IMG/VR virus record: IMGVR_UViG_3300025108_000259
Span: 1-29,714 of that record
From: a virus
Length of the DNA stretch: 29,714 bases
Strand: one strand, 5' to 3'
The notes beneath the pieces were generated by a model. That model searched no databases. It had not been told where the DNA came from and was given only the letters and a program-made list of their open reading frames with translations. Below are positions 8,432-16,820 of the stretch, one piece after another (position 1 is the first letter of the stretch; every line of letters begins with the position of its first letter). A program made the position numbers and the translations under genes.

Positions 8432-9476
8432 CGGTACTATAAGTTTAGCTGGTATAAAAAACGAAGTAGATGAAGATAACTACAATGCAGGAGAAGAATA
8501 TACAAGCATATCTTTAACTACTTTAGCTGCTGAAACAACTTTTAACACTAACTCTGATAGTGTACCAAATTCATCTACGCCACACGGTATGTCAGAGTGG
8601 TATGGATATGATCACGACGCTGCTGCTTCTTTTACAGATACAAAAGCTGTTTCAAAAACAATAACAACTGGTGTATCAAATGCTATAACTTTTACTGACA
8701 CTGATGATACGTTTAACTTTACTGAAAACGAAGCTTGGACAATATCATTTTGGATTAAAGCTGGTTGGGCTTCAAATCTAAATACAAACATACATTTTAT
8801 AGTAGGTCACAAGAGTGGTACATCATATCAGCTAGAAGACGGTATTAAAATATTATATAACGAAAGTAACAATAGACTTAGCATTAGATATGGTAACAAA
8901 CCAAACGGAAGCACAACTTGGTATAAAGACGCGCAATGGTTGTTTCACTCTAACTCAGGTGCTTATGCGGCTGGTTATGCAGCAGCTGGACTAGGTGGTA
9001 CGTATTGGAGTGCTACTAATAGAGGTTATGTAAATAGTGATAATTATACTATGATTACTATCACGAAAGCAGCAACTAACTTAGCTAGCTCACTAAAACT
9101 TTATTGGAATGCTAATGCAGCTGGTTCAGCACCTATACAAGCAAATGCTGGTACATCTAAAATAGCAGCAAACCCAATGAGTGCTACAGATAATAGGTTG
9201 TGGAGTTTAGGTTCAAGAGGCGACTACGGTAGTGTTGATCAAGATAAAGCTGGTAATTCCTCAGCTACCTTATATAACGATGTAACAATGTGGAACAAGG
9301 AGTTAAGTGCTAGTGAAGTAACATCTTTATACAATAGTGGTACAGTGATGGATGCGACAACACATAGTGCTCAATCAAACTTAATTGGGTATTGGAAATT
9401 TGAAGGTAATGGTAACCCTACAAGGTCTAACATCAGCTTTACAATATCTGGTGGTTCTGCAATAGTAAATAAATAA
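8415..9476 (+). CDS. Tail protein with unnamed N-terminal module and LamG/concanavalin-like domain
   Basis: A 353-aa protein. Residues 1-68 (MAVPSSGTISLAGIKNEV and, at 58-66, GMSEWYGYD) match a short N-terminal module I recognise from many marine phage tail proteins, probably a virion-attachment segment. Residues about 75-333 look like a LamG/concanavalin A-like jelly roll of the Laminin_G_3 type: ENEAWTISFWIKAG (104-117), LSIRYGN, YTMITITK, SSLKLYWN, then YNDVTMWNKELSASEV and LIGYWKFEGNG (323-333), the usual closing strands. Such domains bind carbohydrates, so a host-surface glycan role is likely. The start overlaps the S74 fibre gene by 17 bases in the +1 frame, suggesting coupled translation. 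The next gene starts one base after its stop codon. Confidence 0.82.
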   Translation: MAVPSSGTISLAGIKNEVDEDNYNAGEEYTSISLTTLAAETTFNTNSDSVPNSSTPHGMSEWYGYDHDAAASFTDTKAVSKTITTGVSNAITFTDTDDTFNFTENEAWTISFWIKAGWASNLNTNIHFIVGHKSGTSYQLEDGIKILYNESNNRLSIRYGNKPNGSTTWYKDAQWLFHSNSGAYAAGYAAAGLGGTYWSATNRGYVNSDNYTMITITKAATNLASSLKLYWNANAAGSAPIQANAGTSKIAANPMSATDNRLWSLGSRGDYGSVDQDKAGNSSATLYNDVTMWNKELSASEVTSLYNSGTVMDATTHSAQSNLIGYWKFEGNGNPTRSNISFTISGGSAIVNK

Positions 9477-9477
9477 A

Positions 9478-9738
9478 ATGAATTATTATATAACAACAAC
9501 AGAAACATTTGAATTAGTAGATAAATCACAGGTGCATTTTATGCACAAAAACATAGATAAATCTAAAAGATTAATAGCAACAACAGAAAATGTTGTAGAA
9601 AGAATTAGAAAGTTTAACAATATAAATACGTGTTCTAATTATACATTTACAAACCACTCAGACTGGGTTGGTGATAGAACCGGTATTGAGGTTGAAGAAC
9701 TAGAAGAAGGAGGATATATATCTGAAATAGACGATTAG
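9478..9738 (+). CDS. Small hypothetical protein at the end of the fibre cassette
   Basis: An 86-aa protein starting MNYYITTTETFELVDKS. It mixes beta-like N-terminal segments with a basic middle (NIDKSKRLIATTENVVERIRKF) and an acidic end (EVEELEEGG and SEIDD). It has no signal peptide or membrane segment. It begins one base after the stop of the LamG-like gene, so it is almost certainly co-transcribed and coupled with it. I do not recognise the family. Position suggests a fibre accessory or chaperone, without direct evidence. Confidence 0.62.
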   Translation: MNYYITTTETFELVDKSQVHFMHKNIDKSKRLIATTENVVERIRKFNNINTCSNYTFTNHSDWVGDRTGIEVEELEEGGYISEIDD

Positions 9739-9757
9739 TGTAATTATTCACTATTTT
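9736..9757 (+). terminator. Weak hairpin plus T-run after the fibre cassette
   Basis: TAGTG (9736-9740) pairs with CACTA (9749-9753) around an 8-base A/T loop, followed directly by TTTT. The stem is only five pairs and includes the stop codon, so termination would be inefficient. It is listed because it sits exactly at the boundary between the fibre cassette and the packaging block. Confidence 0.25.
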
Positions 9758-9758
9758 A

Positions 9759-9774
9759 TGTGATATTATAAGTA
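9759..9774 (+). promoter_or_regulatory. Candidate promoter element TGTGAT-N4-TAAGTA before the packaging block
   Basis: TGTGAT (9759-9764), four A/T bases, then TAAGTA (9769-9774), 37 bases before the next ATG in the 73-base gap 9739-9811. The same arrangement occurs at 28791-28806 in another intergenic gap. Both sites open a new gene block. No -35-type box is convincing. The call rests on recurrence and position, and the A/T-rich background makes chance plausible. Confidence 0.3.
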
Positions 9775-9811
9775 GAAGAAAATAAATTAAATTAACTAAA
9801 ATTAAACAAAA

Positions 9812-10093
9812 ATGGCAAAAAGAAAAACACCTAAGGTTGAAAACCTTAAACCAACTAATATTACTGAAGAAGAATTAAAAGGCTTGAGAGAGCTAGTTGG
9901 TAGAATAAACATGATACAAAGAGAAATTGGACAGCTTGAACAACAAAAGTACGGCGCTTTAAAAGCTTTAGAATCAGTTCAACAACAAGTAGCGGGATTA
10001 CAAGCAGAACTTGAGAAAGTTTACGGAAAAGCTGATGTTGACGTTAGAGATGGTAAAATAACATATCACACTGATGAGCAAGTTAATTCGTAA
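9812..10093 (+). CDS. Small coiled-coil protein opening the packaging operon
   Basis: A 93-aa protein. A basic N-terminus (MAKRKTPKVENLK) is followed by a long amphipathic helix (about 18-70, with repeated Leu/Ile and Gln/Glu such as REIGQLEQQKYGALKALE) that should form a coiled coil. A short beta-like tail (VDVRDGKITYHTD) follows. The ATG sits after an A-rich leader (AAATTAAACAAAA) with no Shine-Dalgarno sequence. The 3' end overlaps the next gene by 20 bases. I recognise the pattern as a recurrent small protein of marine phages but know no function. A scaffold-related or packaging-accessory role is possible from position only. Confidence 0.7.
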   Translation: MAKRKTPKVENLKPTNITEEELKGLRELVGRINMIQREIGQLEQQKYGALKALESVQQQVAGLQAELEKVYGKADVDVRDGKITYHTDEQVNS

Positions 10094-10295
10094 AATATCT
10101 ATAGGTAAAGATTACAAGAATGACGCTATGCACTACGCTGTAGGACAAGAAGTATATGGTGGTCATACTATTTGCGATATTATAGAAGAAACTGATAAGT
10201 TTTCTGTTTACATAAGAAAAGCAAAAGAAGTAATACCTTGGAAAGATTTTAATAAAAATATGGCTATATCAGTGGAGTATAATTTACAATACTAA
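10074..10295 (+). CDS. Conserved-looking small protein of unknown function
   Basis: A 73-aa protein (MSKLIRKISIGKDYKNDAMH at the start). It alternates charged and beta-type segments: a VGQ-x-VYGGHTICDI strand-turn-strand and a FSVYIRKAKEVIPWKDF strand-helix. This looks like a compact single-domain fold without membrane segments. It overlaps the upstream gene by 20 bases, and its TAA shares its final A with the ATG of the next gene (TAATG), a typical coupled junction. The function is unknown to me. Its place in the operon upstream of terminase suggests a virion-assembly or DNA-packaging accessory. Confidence 0.65.
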   Translation: MSKLIRKISIGKDYKNDAMHYAVGQEVYGGHTICDIIEETDKFSVYIRKAKEVIPWKDFNKNMAISVEYNLQY

Positions 10296-10879
10296 TGAAA
10301 AGCATATTTGGTTTTATAATAGAACCTATTGGAGGTAGATATAACAACGTAAAAAAATTAGGTGAAAAAGAATTAGTTTTAAACACTGACATATTCAATC
10401 ACAAATATATAAATAGAAAAGCACGTGTTATATCTGCACCAATATTAAATAATACGACTGGTATAAAAAGTGGTGACGAAATAATAGTACATCACAATGT
10501 GTTTAGAAGATGGCACAACCAGGCGGGCATAGAGAAGAACAGTAGTAGCTTTATAAGTGAAAATAGATATAATATATACGCTGATCAAATATATGCCGTT
10601 AGATGTAAAGATACTTGGCGACCTTTAGATGGTTACATATTTTTACAACCGTTAAAAGAAACTAATGATTTTTCAGTAGAAAAAGAAAAGTTTATTGGTG
10701 AAGTTGTATACGGAGATAAAACTTATAAAAAAGGCGACATACTAGGATTTGTACATGTAGGAGCTAGATATGAGTTTGTTATAGATGGGCAGAGACTTTA
10801 TAAAGTCAACTTAAATCAAATTACAATTAAATATGAATATCAAGGAAACGAAGAAACGTATAATCCAAGCTGGGCATAG
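10295..10879 (+). CDS. GroES/Cpn10-like protein, apparently two-domain
   Basis: A 194-aa protein with two beta-rich halves. In the first half, RKARVISAPI, then GIKSGDEIIVHHNVF (about residues 56-70), resembles the 'G.V...G.....G....GD.V....' strand pair of co-chaperonin 10. In the second half, YIFLQPLKE, FIGEVVYGD, YKKGDILGF and YEFVIDGQRLYKV (about 114-180) closely follow the order of GroES strands, including the 'G-D-x-[VI]' turn and the 'Y-x-[VF]-x-[IL]-D-G-x-x-L-Y' end. A phage co-chaperonin could work with host GroEL on capsid protein folding, as T4 gp31 does. The long mobile loop is not obvious, so an architectural role of the fold is also possible. Its 3' end overlaps the next gene by 47 bases. 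Confidence 0.6.
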   Translation: MKSIFGFIIEPIGGRYNNVKKLGEKELVLNTDIFNHKYINRKARVISAPILNNTTGIKSGDEIIVHHNVFRRWHNQAGIEKNSSSFISENRYNIYADQIYAVRCKDTWRPLDGYIFLQPLKETNDFSVEKEKFIGEVVYGDKTYKKGDILGFVHVGARYEFVIDGQRLYKVNLNQITIKYEYQGNEETYNPSWA

Positions 10880-11108
10880 AGCTGTTGAGGAACTAATAAA
10901 AGTTGCCAAAGAAGATATAGTTGATAGTGATGATGATATATCAGCTGATAGATTAAAAAACGCTGCAGCAACTAAAAAACTAGCTATATTTGATGCATTT
11001 GAAATACTAAACAGAATCGAAGAAGAAGAAAACTTGTTGGAAGGAAAAGCACCAGAAGAGGCAAAAGCAAAAGTATTCAGAGGGTTTGCAGAAGGTAGAT
11101 CAAAATGA
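10833..11108 (+). CDS. Candidate small terminase subunit
   Basis: A 91-aa, mostly helical, charged protein (MNIKETKKRIIQAGHRAVEE...). Its last four bases overlap the TerL start (ATGA junction at 11105-11108). Its size, all-helical character and place immediately upstream of TerL are what is expected of a small terminase subunit, which recognises the packaging site and regulates the motor. No helix-turn-helix can be assigned confidently by eye, so the call is mainly from context. It overlaps the upstream GroES-like gene by 47 bases. No later in-frame Met exists that would shorten this overlap, and the N-terminal residues read as a sensible amphipathic helix, so the start is kept. Confidence 0.55.
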   Translation: MNIKETKKRIIQAGHRAVEELIKVAKEDIVDSDDDISADRLKNAAATKKLAIFDAFEILNRIEEEENLLEGKAPEEAKAKVFRGFAEGRSK

Positions 11109-13321
11109 GTTACGAGCAAGAACTATATAAAGTAATTGAACCTATAAAAAAAACTACAATTACTAGACTTAACAGATCTAATAAATGGAGTTACGGTTAC
11201 AGTAAAGAGCATGATATCATTGTTATATCTAAAACAGGTAAAATAGGTAAGATACTAGATATACAAGGTTTACACGTAGCATTACCGCTGGCTCCAAAAA
11301 ACGTTTATTCAAACGATAAGAAAAAGTGGTTAAAAATAGATTATCCAAAAGAACTAGCAAGACTTAAAAACATATTTGACTGGAGAAACTATCCAGAAGA
11401 TCAAAAAGAAAAATGGTTTGACTACATAGATGAAGAGTTTAAACGTAGAGATGAAGGTTTCTGGTTTGACAATGGTGGAGAACCAACATACATAACAGGT
11501 ACACATTATATGTACTTACAATGGAGCAAGATTGACGTGGGTGCACCAGATTTTAGAGAAGCTAATAGATTATTCTATATATTCTGGGAAGCTTGTAAAG
11601 CGGATAAAAGATGTTATGGTATGTGTTACCTTAAAAACAGACGATCTGGTTTTTCTTTTATGTCATCAGCTGAAACAGTTAACCAAGCTACAATATCAAG
11701 TGATGCGAGATTTGGTATACTATCTAAAACAGGTGCTGATGCAAAGAAAATGTTTACAGACAAGGTAGTACCAATATCAATTAACTATCCATTTTTCTTC
11801 AAACCAATACAAGACGGTATGGATCGCCCTAAATCTGAACTTGCTTATAGAGTACCTGCTAGTAAGTTTACAAGGAAAAAGATTACGGAAAACGAAAAAC
11901 TGGAAGATATAAAAGGTCTAGACACAACTATAGACTGGAAAAATACAGGTGATAACAGTTATGATGGTGAAAAACTAAAGTTATTAGTACACGATGAAAG
12001 CGGTAAGTGGGAAAGACCTGATAATATATTAAATAACTGGCGCGTTACAAAAACATGTTTAAGGTTAGGTAGTAGAATTATAGGTAAGTGTATGATGGGT
12101 TCAACATCAAACGCTTTAGATAAAGGTGGTAGTAATTTTAAAAAATTATACAATGCATCAGACGTTACTCAAAGAAACAGGAATGGACAGACAAAGTCTG
12201 GTTTATATTCTCTCTTTATCCCAATGGAATGGAACTACGAAGGATTTATTGACGAATACGGACGTCCTGTTTTTGATACGCCAGATAATGATGTACTCGA
12301 CCCCCAAGGAGAGTTAATAGATGTAGGTGTAATAGAGAACTGGCAGAACGAAGCTGATGGTTTAAAAAACGATCAAGATGCTTTAAACGAATTTTATCGC
12401 CAGTTTCCAAGGACTACTGAGCACGCATTTAGAGATGAAGCTACTAACAGTATATTTAACTTAGTTAAACTATACGAACAAATAGATTACAACGAAGAAC
12501 TAGGTAGAAACCTAGGTTTAACACAGGGTAATTTTCAATGGATAAATGGTGTTAAAGATTCAAGGGTAATGTTTTATCCAGATCAAAAAGGAAGATTTAG
12601 AGTTACTTGGGTACCACCAGTAAACTTACAAAACAACGTTATAGTTAAAAACGGAATAAGATACCCAGGTAATGAACATATGGGCGCTTTTGGTTGTGAT
12701 AGTTACGACATATCAGGTACTGTAGATGGTAAGGGTTCAAAAGGTGCTTTACATGGTTTGACTAAGTTTAGCATGGAAGATGCTCCACCAACACAGTTTT
12801 TCTTAGAGTATATAGCTAGACCACAAACAGCTGAGATATTTTTTGAAGACGTATTAATGGCTTTGATATTTTATGGTATGCCAATGCTTGCGGAGAACAA
12901 CAAACCTAGATTATTATATCATTTAAGACGTAGAGGTTATAGAGGTTTTAGTATGAATAGACCTGACAAAGTATGGAATAAATTATCTACAGCTGAAAAA
13001 GAAATAGGTGGAATACCAAACTCAAGTGAAGACATAAAACAAGCTCATGCAGCTGCCATTGAGATGTATATACAAGAAAAGGTTGGGCAAACAAAAGATG
13101 GTTACGGAAATATGTATTTTAATAGAACTTTAAATGATTGGGCTGGTTTTGATATAAACAAAAGAACTAAGTATGATGCAACTATAAGTTCTGGCTTAGC
13201 TATAATGGCTTGTAACAGGCATTTGTATAGACCAAATCAAGATATTAAAAAAGCTCCAGTAAATATAAACATTGCTAAATATAGCAACAAAGGAACAAAT
13301 TCAAAAATAATTAAACAATAA
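11105..13321 (+). CDS. terL: Terminase large subunit (DNA-packaging ATPase/nuclease)
   Basis: A 738-aa packaging motor subunit. The ATPase P-loop is the deviant form K177-N-R-R-S-G-F-S184, with Lys at the start of the loop rather than before Ser, as in lambda gpA. Walker B is LLVHDE (293-298) with the catalytic Glu298. The coupling motif is MGSTSN (331-336). The C-terminal RNase H-like nuclease shows FGCDSYD (Asp532/Asp535), acidic residues around 578-597 and a final YDATISSGLA (Asp691) before the C-terminal tail. The length is large for a TerL but in the range I associate with crAss-like and related phages. The gene overlaps the candidate small subunit by four bases, and the portal gene follows after one base. 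An AAGG nine bases before the ATG is one of the few Shine-Dalgarno-like signals here. Confidence 0.93.
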   Translation: MSYEQELYKVIEPIKKTTITRLNRSNKWSYGYSKEHDIIVISKTGKIGKILDIQGLHVALPLAPKNVYSNDKKKWLKIDYPKELARLKNIFDWRNYPEDQKEKWFDYIDEEFKRRDEGFWFDNGGEPTYITGTHYMYLQWSKIDVGAPDFREANRLFYIFWEACKADKRCYGMCYLKNRRSGFSFMSSAETVNQATISSDARFGILSKTGADAKKMFTDKVVPISINYPFFFKPIQDGMDRPKSELAYRVPASKFTRKKITENEKLEDIKGLDTTIDWKNTGDNSYDGEKLKLLVHDESGKWERPDNILNNWRVTKTCLRLGSRIIGKCMMGSTSNALDKGGSNFKKLYNASDVTQRNRNGQTKSGLYSLFIPMEWNYEGFIDEYGRPVFDTPDNDVLDPQGELIDVGVIENWQNEADGLKNDQDALNEFYRQFPRTTEHAFRDEATNSIFNLVKLYEQIDYNEELGRNLGLTQGNFQWINGVKDSRVMFYPDQKGRFRVTWVPPVNLQNNVIVKNGIRYPGNEHMGAFGCDSYDISGTVDGKGSKGALHGLTKFSMEDAPPTQFFLEYIARPQTAEIFFEDVLMALIFYGMPMLAENNKPRLLYHLRRRGYRGFSMNRPDKVWNKLSTAEKEIGGIPNSSEDIKQAHAAAIEMYIQEKVGQTKDGYGNMYFNRTLNDWAGFDINKRTKYDATISSGLAIMACNRHLYRPNQDIKKAPVNINIAKYSNKGTNSKIIKQ

Positions 13322-13322
13322 C

Positions 13323-15665
13323 ATGGCAGATTCTCTACATAAAGAATTTCCTTCTCAAGTTGTTAGTGACTTAGAAAAAGTTAGTAACGAATACGGGTTA
13401 AAAGTGGCGAGAGCTATCGAACTTGAATGGTTTGATGGTCCTCAGTCTAATAGATACTCCATGACTCAAAGAAAGTTTCATAATCTTAGGTTATACGCGA
13501 GAGGTGAACAATCAATACAAAAATACAAAGACGAGTTGTCAATAAATGGTGATTTGTCTTATCTTAATTTAGATTGGACACCAGTACCGATTATACCTAA
13601 GTTTGTTGATATAGTTGTAAATGGTATGGCTGGTAGAAGTTTTGATATAAAAGCATATTCACAAGATCAATACGGTGTTGCTAAAAGAACTGAATATATG
13701 GATAGCATGTTAAAAGACATGCGCAACAGAGATTTCAATGATCAAGCAAGAAAAGATTTCAACATGAATCTTTATCAAAACGATCCAGAACAACTTCCAG
13801 AAACAATGGAGGAATTAAGGTTGCACATGCAGTTGACATACAAGCAAGAAGTTGAGCTAGCAAACGAACAAGCGGTAAACGTCTTAATGAACGGTAGTAA
13901 GTATGATTTAATTAGAAGAAGATGTTTAGAAGACTTAACGGTTTTAGGTATGGGAGCTGTTAAAACAACTTTTGACTGGAGTGAAGGTGCTAAAGTACAA
14001 TATGTAGATCCAGCAGATTTAGTATACTCTCATAGTGACTCGCCTTATTTTGAAGACATATACTACATAGGTGAAGTAAAGTACATACCTGTAAATGAGT
14101 TAGTAAAAGAGTTTCCAAAGCTAACACCTGATGACTTAGAGAGAATAGATAAAAGGTACAATGGATTATCTCACAATAGAGTTAACCAGCATGCTAAGGA
14201 TAGAAATAAAATATCTGTTTTATATTTTAACTATAAAACATATATGAATAATGTTTACAAAATAAAGAAAACAGCTAGTGGAGGTGAAAAAGCTATACCT
14301 AAAACAGATAGATTTAATCCACCTAAAGAAAAACAAGTAGATTTTAAAAGGCTACAAAATGCTCAAGAAGTTCTATTTGAAGGAGCTAAGATATTAGGAA
14401 CTGATATTATGTTAAAATGGGAGAAAGCTGATAACATGATGAGAGATAAGAGCAATTTTAACAAAGTTAAAATGAACTACTCGTTAGTAGCTCCTAAAAT
14501 GTACAAAGGAAGAATAGAATCTATTGTTAGTAGAATAACTGGCTTTGCTGACATGATACAGCTTACACACTTAAAAATACAACAAGTATTATCACGTATG
14601 GTACCTGATGGTGTTTATTTAGATATAGACGGTTTAGCTGAAGTTGATTTAGGTAATGGAACAAACTACAATCCACAAGAAGCTTTAAACATGTTCTTCC
14701 AGACAGGTTCTGTTATTGGTAGATCATTCACGCAAGATGGTGATAGCAACCCAGGTAAAATACCAGTGCAAGAAATATCAAATGGAGCTGGCGCAGGTGG
14801 TAAATTAAACGCTCTTATAGGTAACTATAACTACTATCTACAGATGATTAGAGATGTAACCGGTCTTAATGAAGCTAGAGATGCTTCAACTCCAGATTCA
14901 AGATCACTAGTAGGCATACAGAAATTAGCTGCGGCTAATTCTAATGTAGCAACAAGGCATATATTAGATGCATCGTTATTTTTAACAGTAGAAGCTGCAG
15001 AGCAAATATCATTAAGAGTATCTGATATTATAGAGTACTCACCAACAAAAGATGCTTTTATACAAGCAATAGGTGCTCATAACGTGGCTACATTAAGTGA
15101 AATGAAAGAGTTACACCTATATGACTTTGGTATATTTATTGAATTACAACCAGACGAAGAAGAAAAACAAATACTTGAGAACAACATACAAATGGCGCTA
15201 CAACAAAAGCTAATTGAGTTAGCTGATGCTATAGATTTGCGTGAAGTTAGAAATTTAAAAATGGCAAACCAACTACTCAAGTTACGTAGAAAAAAGAAGA
15301 TGGATAAAGACAAGGAGTTGCAACAAGCACAACAAGAAGCGCAAACTCAGTCTAATATACAATCAGCACAAGCAGCTACTCAAAGTAAAATGCAAGAGGA
15401 AAAAGGTAAAACTGATAATCAAATATTATTAGAAACTGAAAAGAATAAGTTGCAGATGGAGTACATGAAAAAAGAAGCTCAATTGAAGAAAGAGTTGATG
15501 GATCATGAGTTTGAGATCAACACTAAACTTAAGCGTATGGAAATAGCTTCAAAAACAGATCAAGAAGATCGTAAAGATAAAAGAGAAGAAAAGAAGTCTG
15601 ATACAAAGTTTGAATCATCAGGTAATGATGTGATGGGACAAGGTTTGGATATGGACGTTAATTAA
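13323..15665 (+). CDS. Portal protein
   Basis: A 780-aa protein directly after TerL. Residues about 20-100 include NRYSMTQRKFHNLRLYARGE and the strongly conserved-looking LNLDWTPVPIIPKF at 81-94, typical of the N-terminal wing of large portals of this group. A helical stem/clip region follows. In the later part, RDVTGLNEARD and the helix that follows match the crown-side helices of portals, which form the dodecameric channel. The last about 150 residues are a Gln/Lys/Glu-rich coiled-coil extension (KKKMDKDKELQQAQQEAQ and onwards). This would lie in the crown or barrel inside the capsid and may contact DNA or internal proteins. The portal is the packaging channel and the neck attachment point. 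Spacing to TerL is one base, so the two are co-translated. Confidence 0.9.
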   Translation: MADSLHKEFPSQVVSDLEKVSNEYGLKVARAIELEWFDGPQSNRYSMTQRKFHNLRLYARGEQSIQKYKDELSINGDLSYLNLDWTPVPIIPKFVDIVVNGMAGRSFDIKAYSQDQYGVAKRTEYMDSMLKDMRNRDFNDQARKDFNMNLYQNDPEQLPETMEELRLHMQLTYKQEVELANEQAVNVLMNGSKYDLIRRRCLEDLTVLGMGAVKTTFDWSEGAKVQYVDPADLVYSHSDSPYFEDIYYIGEVKYIPVNELVKEFPKLTPDDLERIDKRYNGLSHNRVNQHAKDRNKISVLYFNYKTYMNNVYKIKKTASGGEKAIPKTDRFNPPKEKQVDFKRLQNAQEVLFEGAKILGTDIMLKWEKADNMMRDKSNFNKVKMNYSLVAPKMYKGRIESIVSRITGFADMIQLTHLKIQQVLSRMVPDGVYLDIDGLAEVDLGNGTNYNPQEALNMFFQTGSVIGRSFTQDGDSNPGKIPVQEISNGAGAGGKLNALIGNYNYYLQMIRDVTGLNEARDASTPDSRSLVGIQKLAAANSNVATRHILDASLFLTVEAAEQISLRVSDIIEYSPTKDAFIQAIGAHNVATLSEMKELHLYDFGIFIELQPDEEEKQILENNIQMALQQKLIELADAIDLREVRNLKMANQLLKLRRKKKMDKDKELQQAQQEAQTQSNIQSAQAATQSKMQEEKGKTDNQILLETEKNKLQMEYMKKEAQLKKELMDHEFEINTKLKRMEIASKTDQEDRKDKREEKKSDTKFESSGNDVMGQGLDMDVN

Positions 15666-15682
15666 TTATTTAATACTATATT

Positions 15683-16795
15683 ATGGAAGAAAACAAAGAC
15701 GTAGTTGAAGAAACTACACAAGCAACTGAACAACCAGTTGAAGAGACAGTACAATCACCGGTCTCTATAAATGAAGATGGTGATTATAAAGTAGATTTAT
15801 CAATACCAGTAGAAAACCCAATAGAAGATGAAACCACAGAAACAACAGAAGTTGCAGAAGATAACACTGACAACGAGGGAGTGGTTGGAGTCGATGAAGA
15901 TGCCAATGCCCCACAAGAACAAGAAGAAGTACAACCGGAGGAACAAACACAAGAAGACGTTGTACAAGAATTAGATTTACCAGATGACCTCGTAAAATTA
16001 AAAGAGTTTATGAAAGAAACTGGTGGAACTTTAGAAGATTATGTAAAACTAAATACTGATGTTAATGAGTTGGATGATTCAGAGGTTTTACATGATTATT
16101 ATAAAAAAACTAAACCTCATCTTAACGACGAAGAGATTAACTTTTTATTAGAAGATACTTACTCTTACGACGAAGATAATGCTGATGAGAGAGAAGTAAG
16201 AAAGAAAAAAATAGCCTTAAAAGAGCAAGTTGCTGAGGCCAAAGCCTACTTAGACGGGCAAAAGTCTAAATACTATGAGGAAATCAAAGCTGGCACTACT
16301 CTCAGTGAAGAGCAAAAGCAAGCTATAGATTTTTACAATAGTTACAATGCAGAACAGGAAGAGAACACTAAAATTGTTCGACAGCAGTCTGATACATTCT
16401 TAAATAAAACCGATAAGGTTTTTAACAACGATTTCAAAGGTTTTGAATTTAAAGTTGGTGACAAACAGGTTACGTACAATGTTAGTAATGCAGACCAAGT
16501 GAAAACACAACAAAAAGACATTAATAACTTTATCGAAAAGTTTTTGAATAAAGATGGATTAATGGAGAATGCTGAGGGTTATCACAAAGGTTTATTTACA
16601 GCAATGAATCCTGATGCAATTGCAAATCATTTTTATGAGCAGGGAAAAGCTGATGCCGTTAAAGCTTCAGTTGCTAATGCAAAAAACATAAATACATCTA
16701 GAGCGTCACATTCGACTACTAAAGATGGAATTACTGTTAGAGTGTTAGGCGATAGCTCAGATGATATGAAATTGCGAATTAAAACACGAAACTAA
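15683..16795 (+). CDS. Acidic scaffold-like protein
   Basis: A 370-aa protein between portal and major capsid protein. Residues 1-100 are extremely rich in Glu, Thr, Gln and Val (EETTQATEQPVEETVQSP and similar) and should be disordered. Residues about 100-240 are helical and highly charged (KLKEFMKETGGTLEDYVKL, REVRKKKIALKEQVAEAKAY). The C-terminal end is basic with ITVRVLGDSSDDMKLRIKTR, a plausible capsid-binding tail. Position, low pI and helical, disordered composition match phage scaffolding proteins, which template the procapsid and are then removed. No protease motif is seen. The scaffold call is inference from context and composition. A minor internal head protein is the main alternative. 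Confidence 0.65.
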   Translation: MEENKDVVEETTQATEQPVEETVQSPVSINEDGDYKVDLSIPVENPIEDETTETTEVAEDNTDNEGVVGVDEDANAPQEQEEVQPEEQTQEDVVQELDLPDDLVKLKEFMKETGGTLEDYVKLNTDVNELDDSEVLHDYYKKTKPHLNDEEINFLLEDTYSYDEDNADEREVRKKKIALKEQVAEAKAYLDGQKSKYYEEIKAGTTLSEEQKQAIDFYNSYNAEQEENTKIVRQQSDTFLNKTDKVFNNDFKGFEFKVGDKQVTYNVSNADQVKTQQKDINNFIEKFLNKDGLMENAEGYHKGLFTAMNPDAIANHFYEQGKADAVKASVANAKNINTSRASHSTTKDGITVRVLGDSSDDMKLRIKTRN

Positions 16796-16820
16796 TTATT
16801 AATTTAAAAACAATTTTAAA

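Noticed and set aside
10811-11119. 102-aa minus-strand open frame
   Set aside because: It is antisense to the candidate small terminase, which fits the operon. The product is Ser/Phe-rich, as expected of antisense to Glu/Lys/Ala-rich coding sequence.
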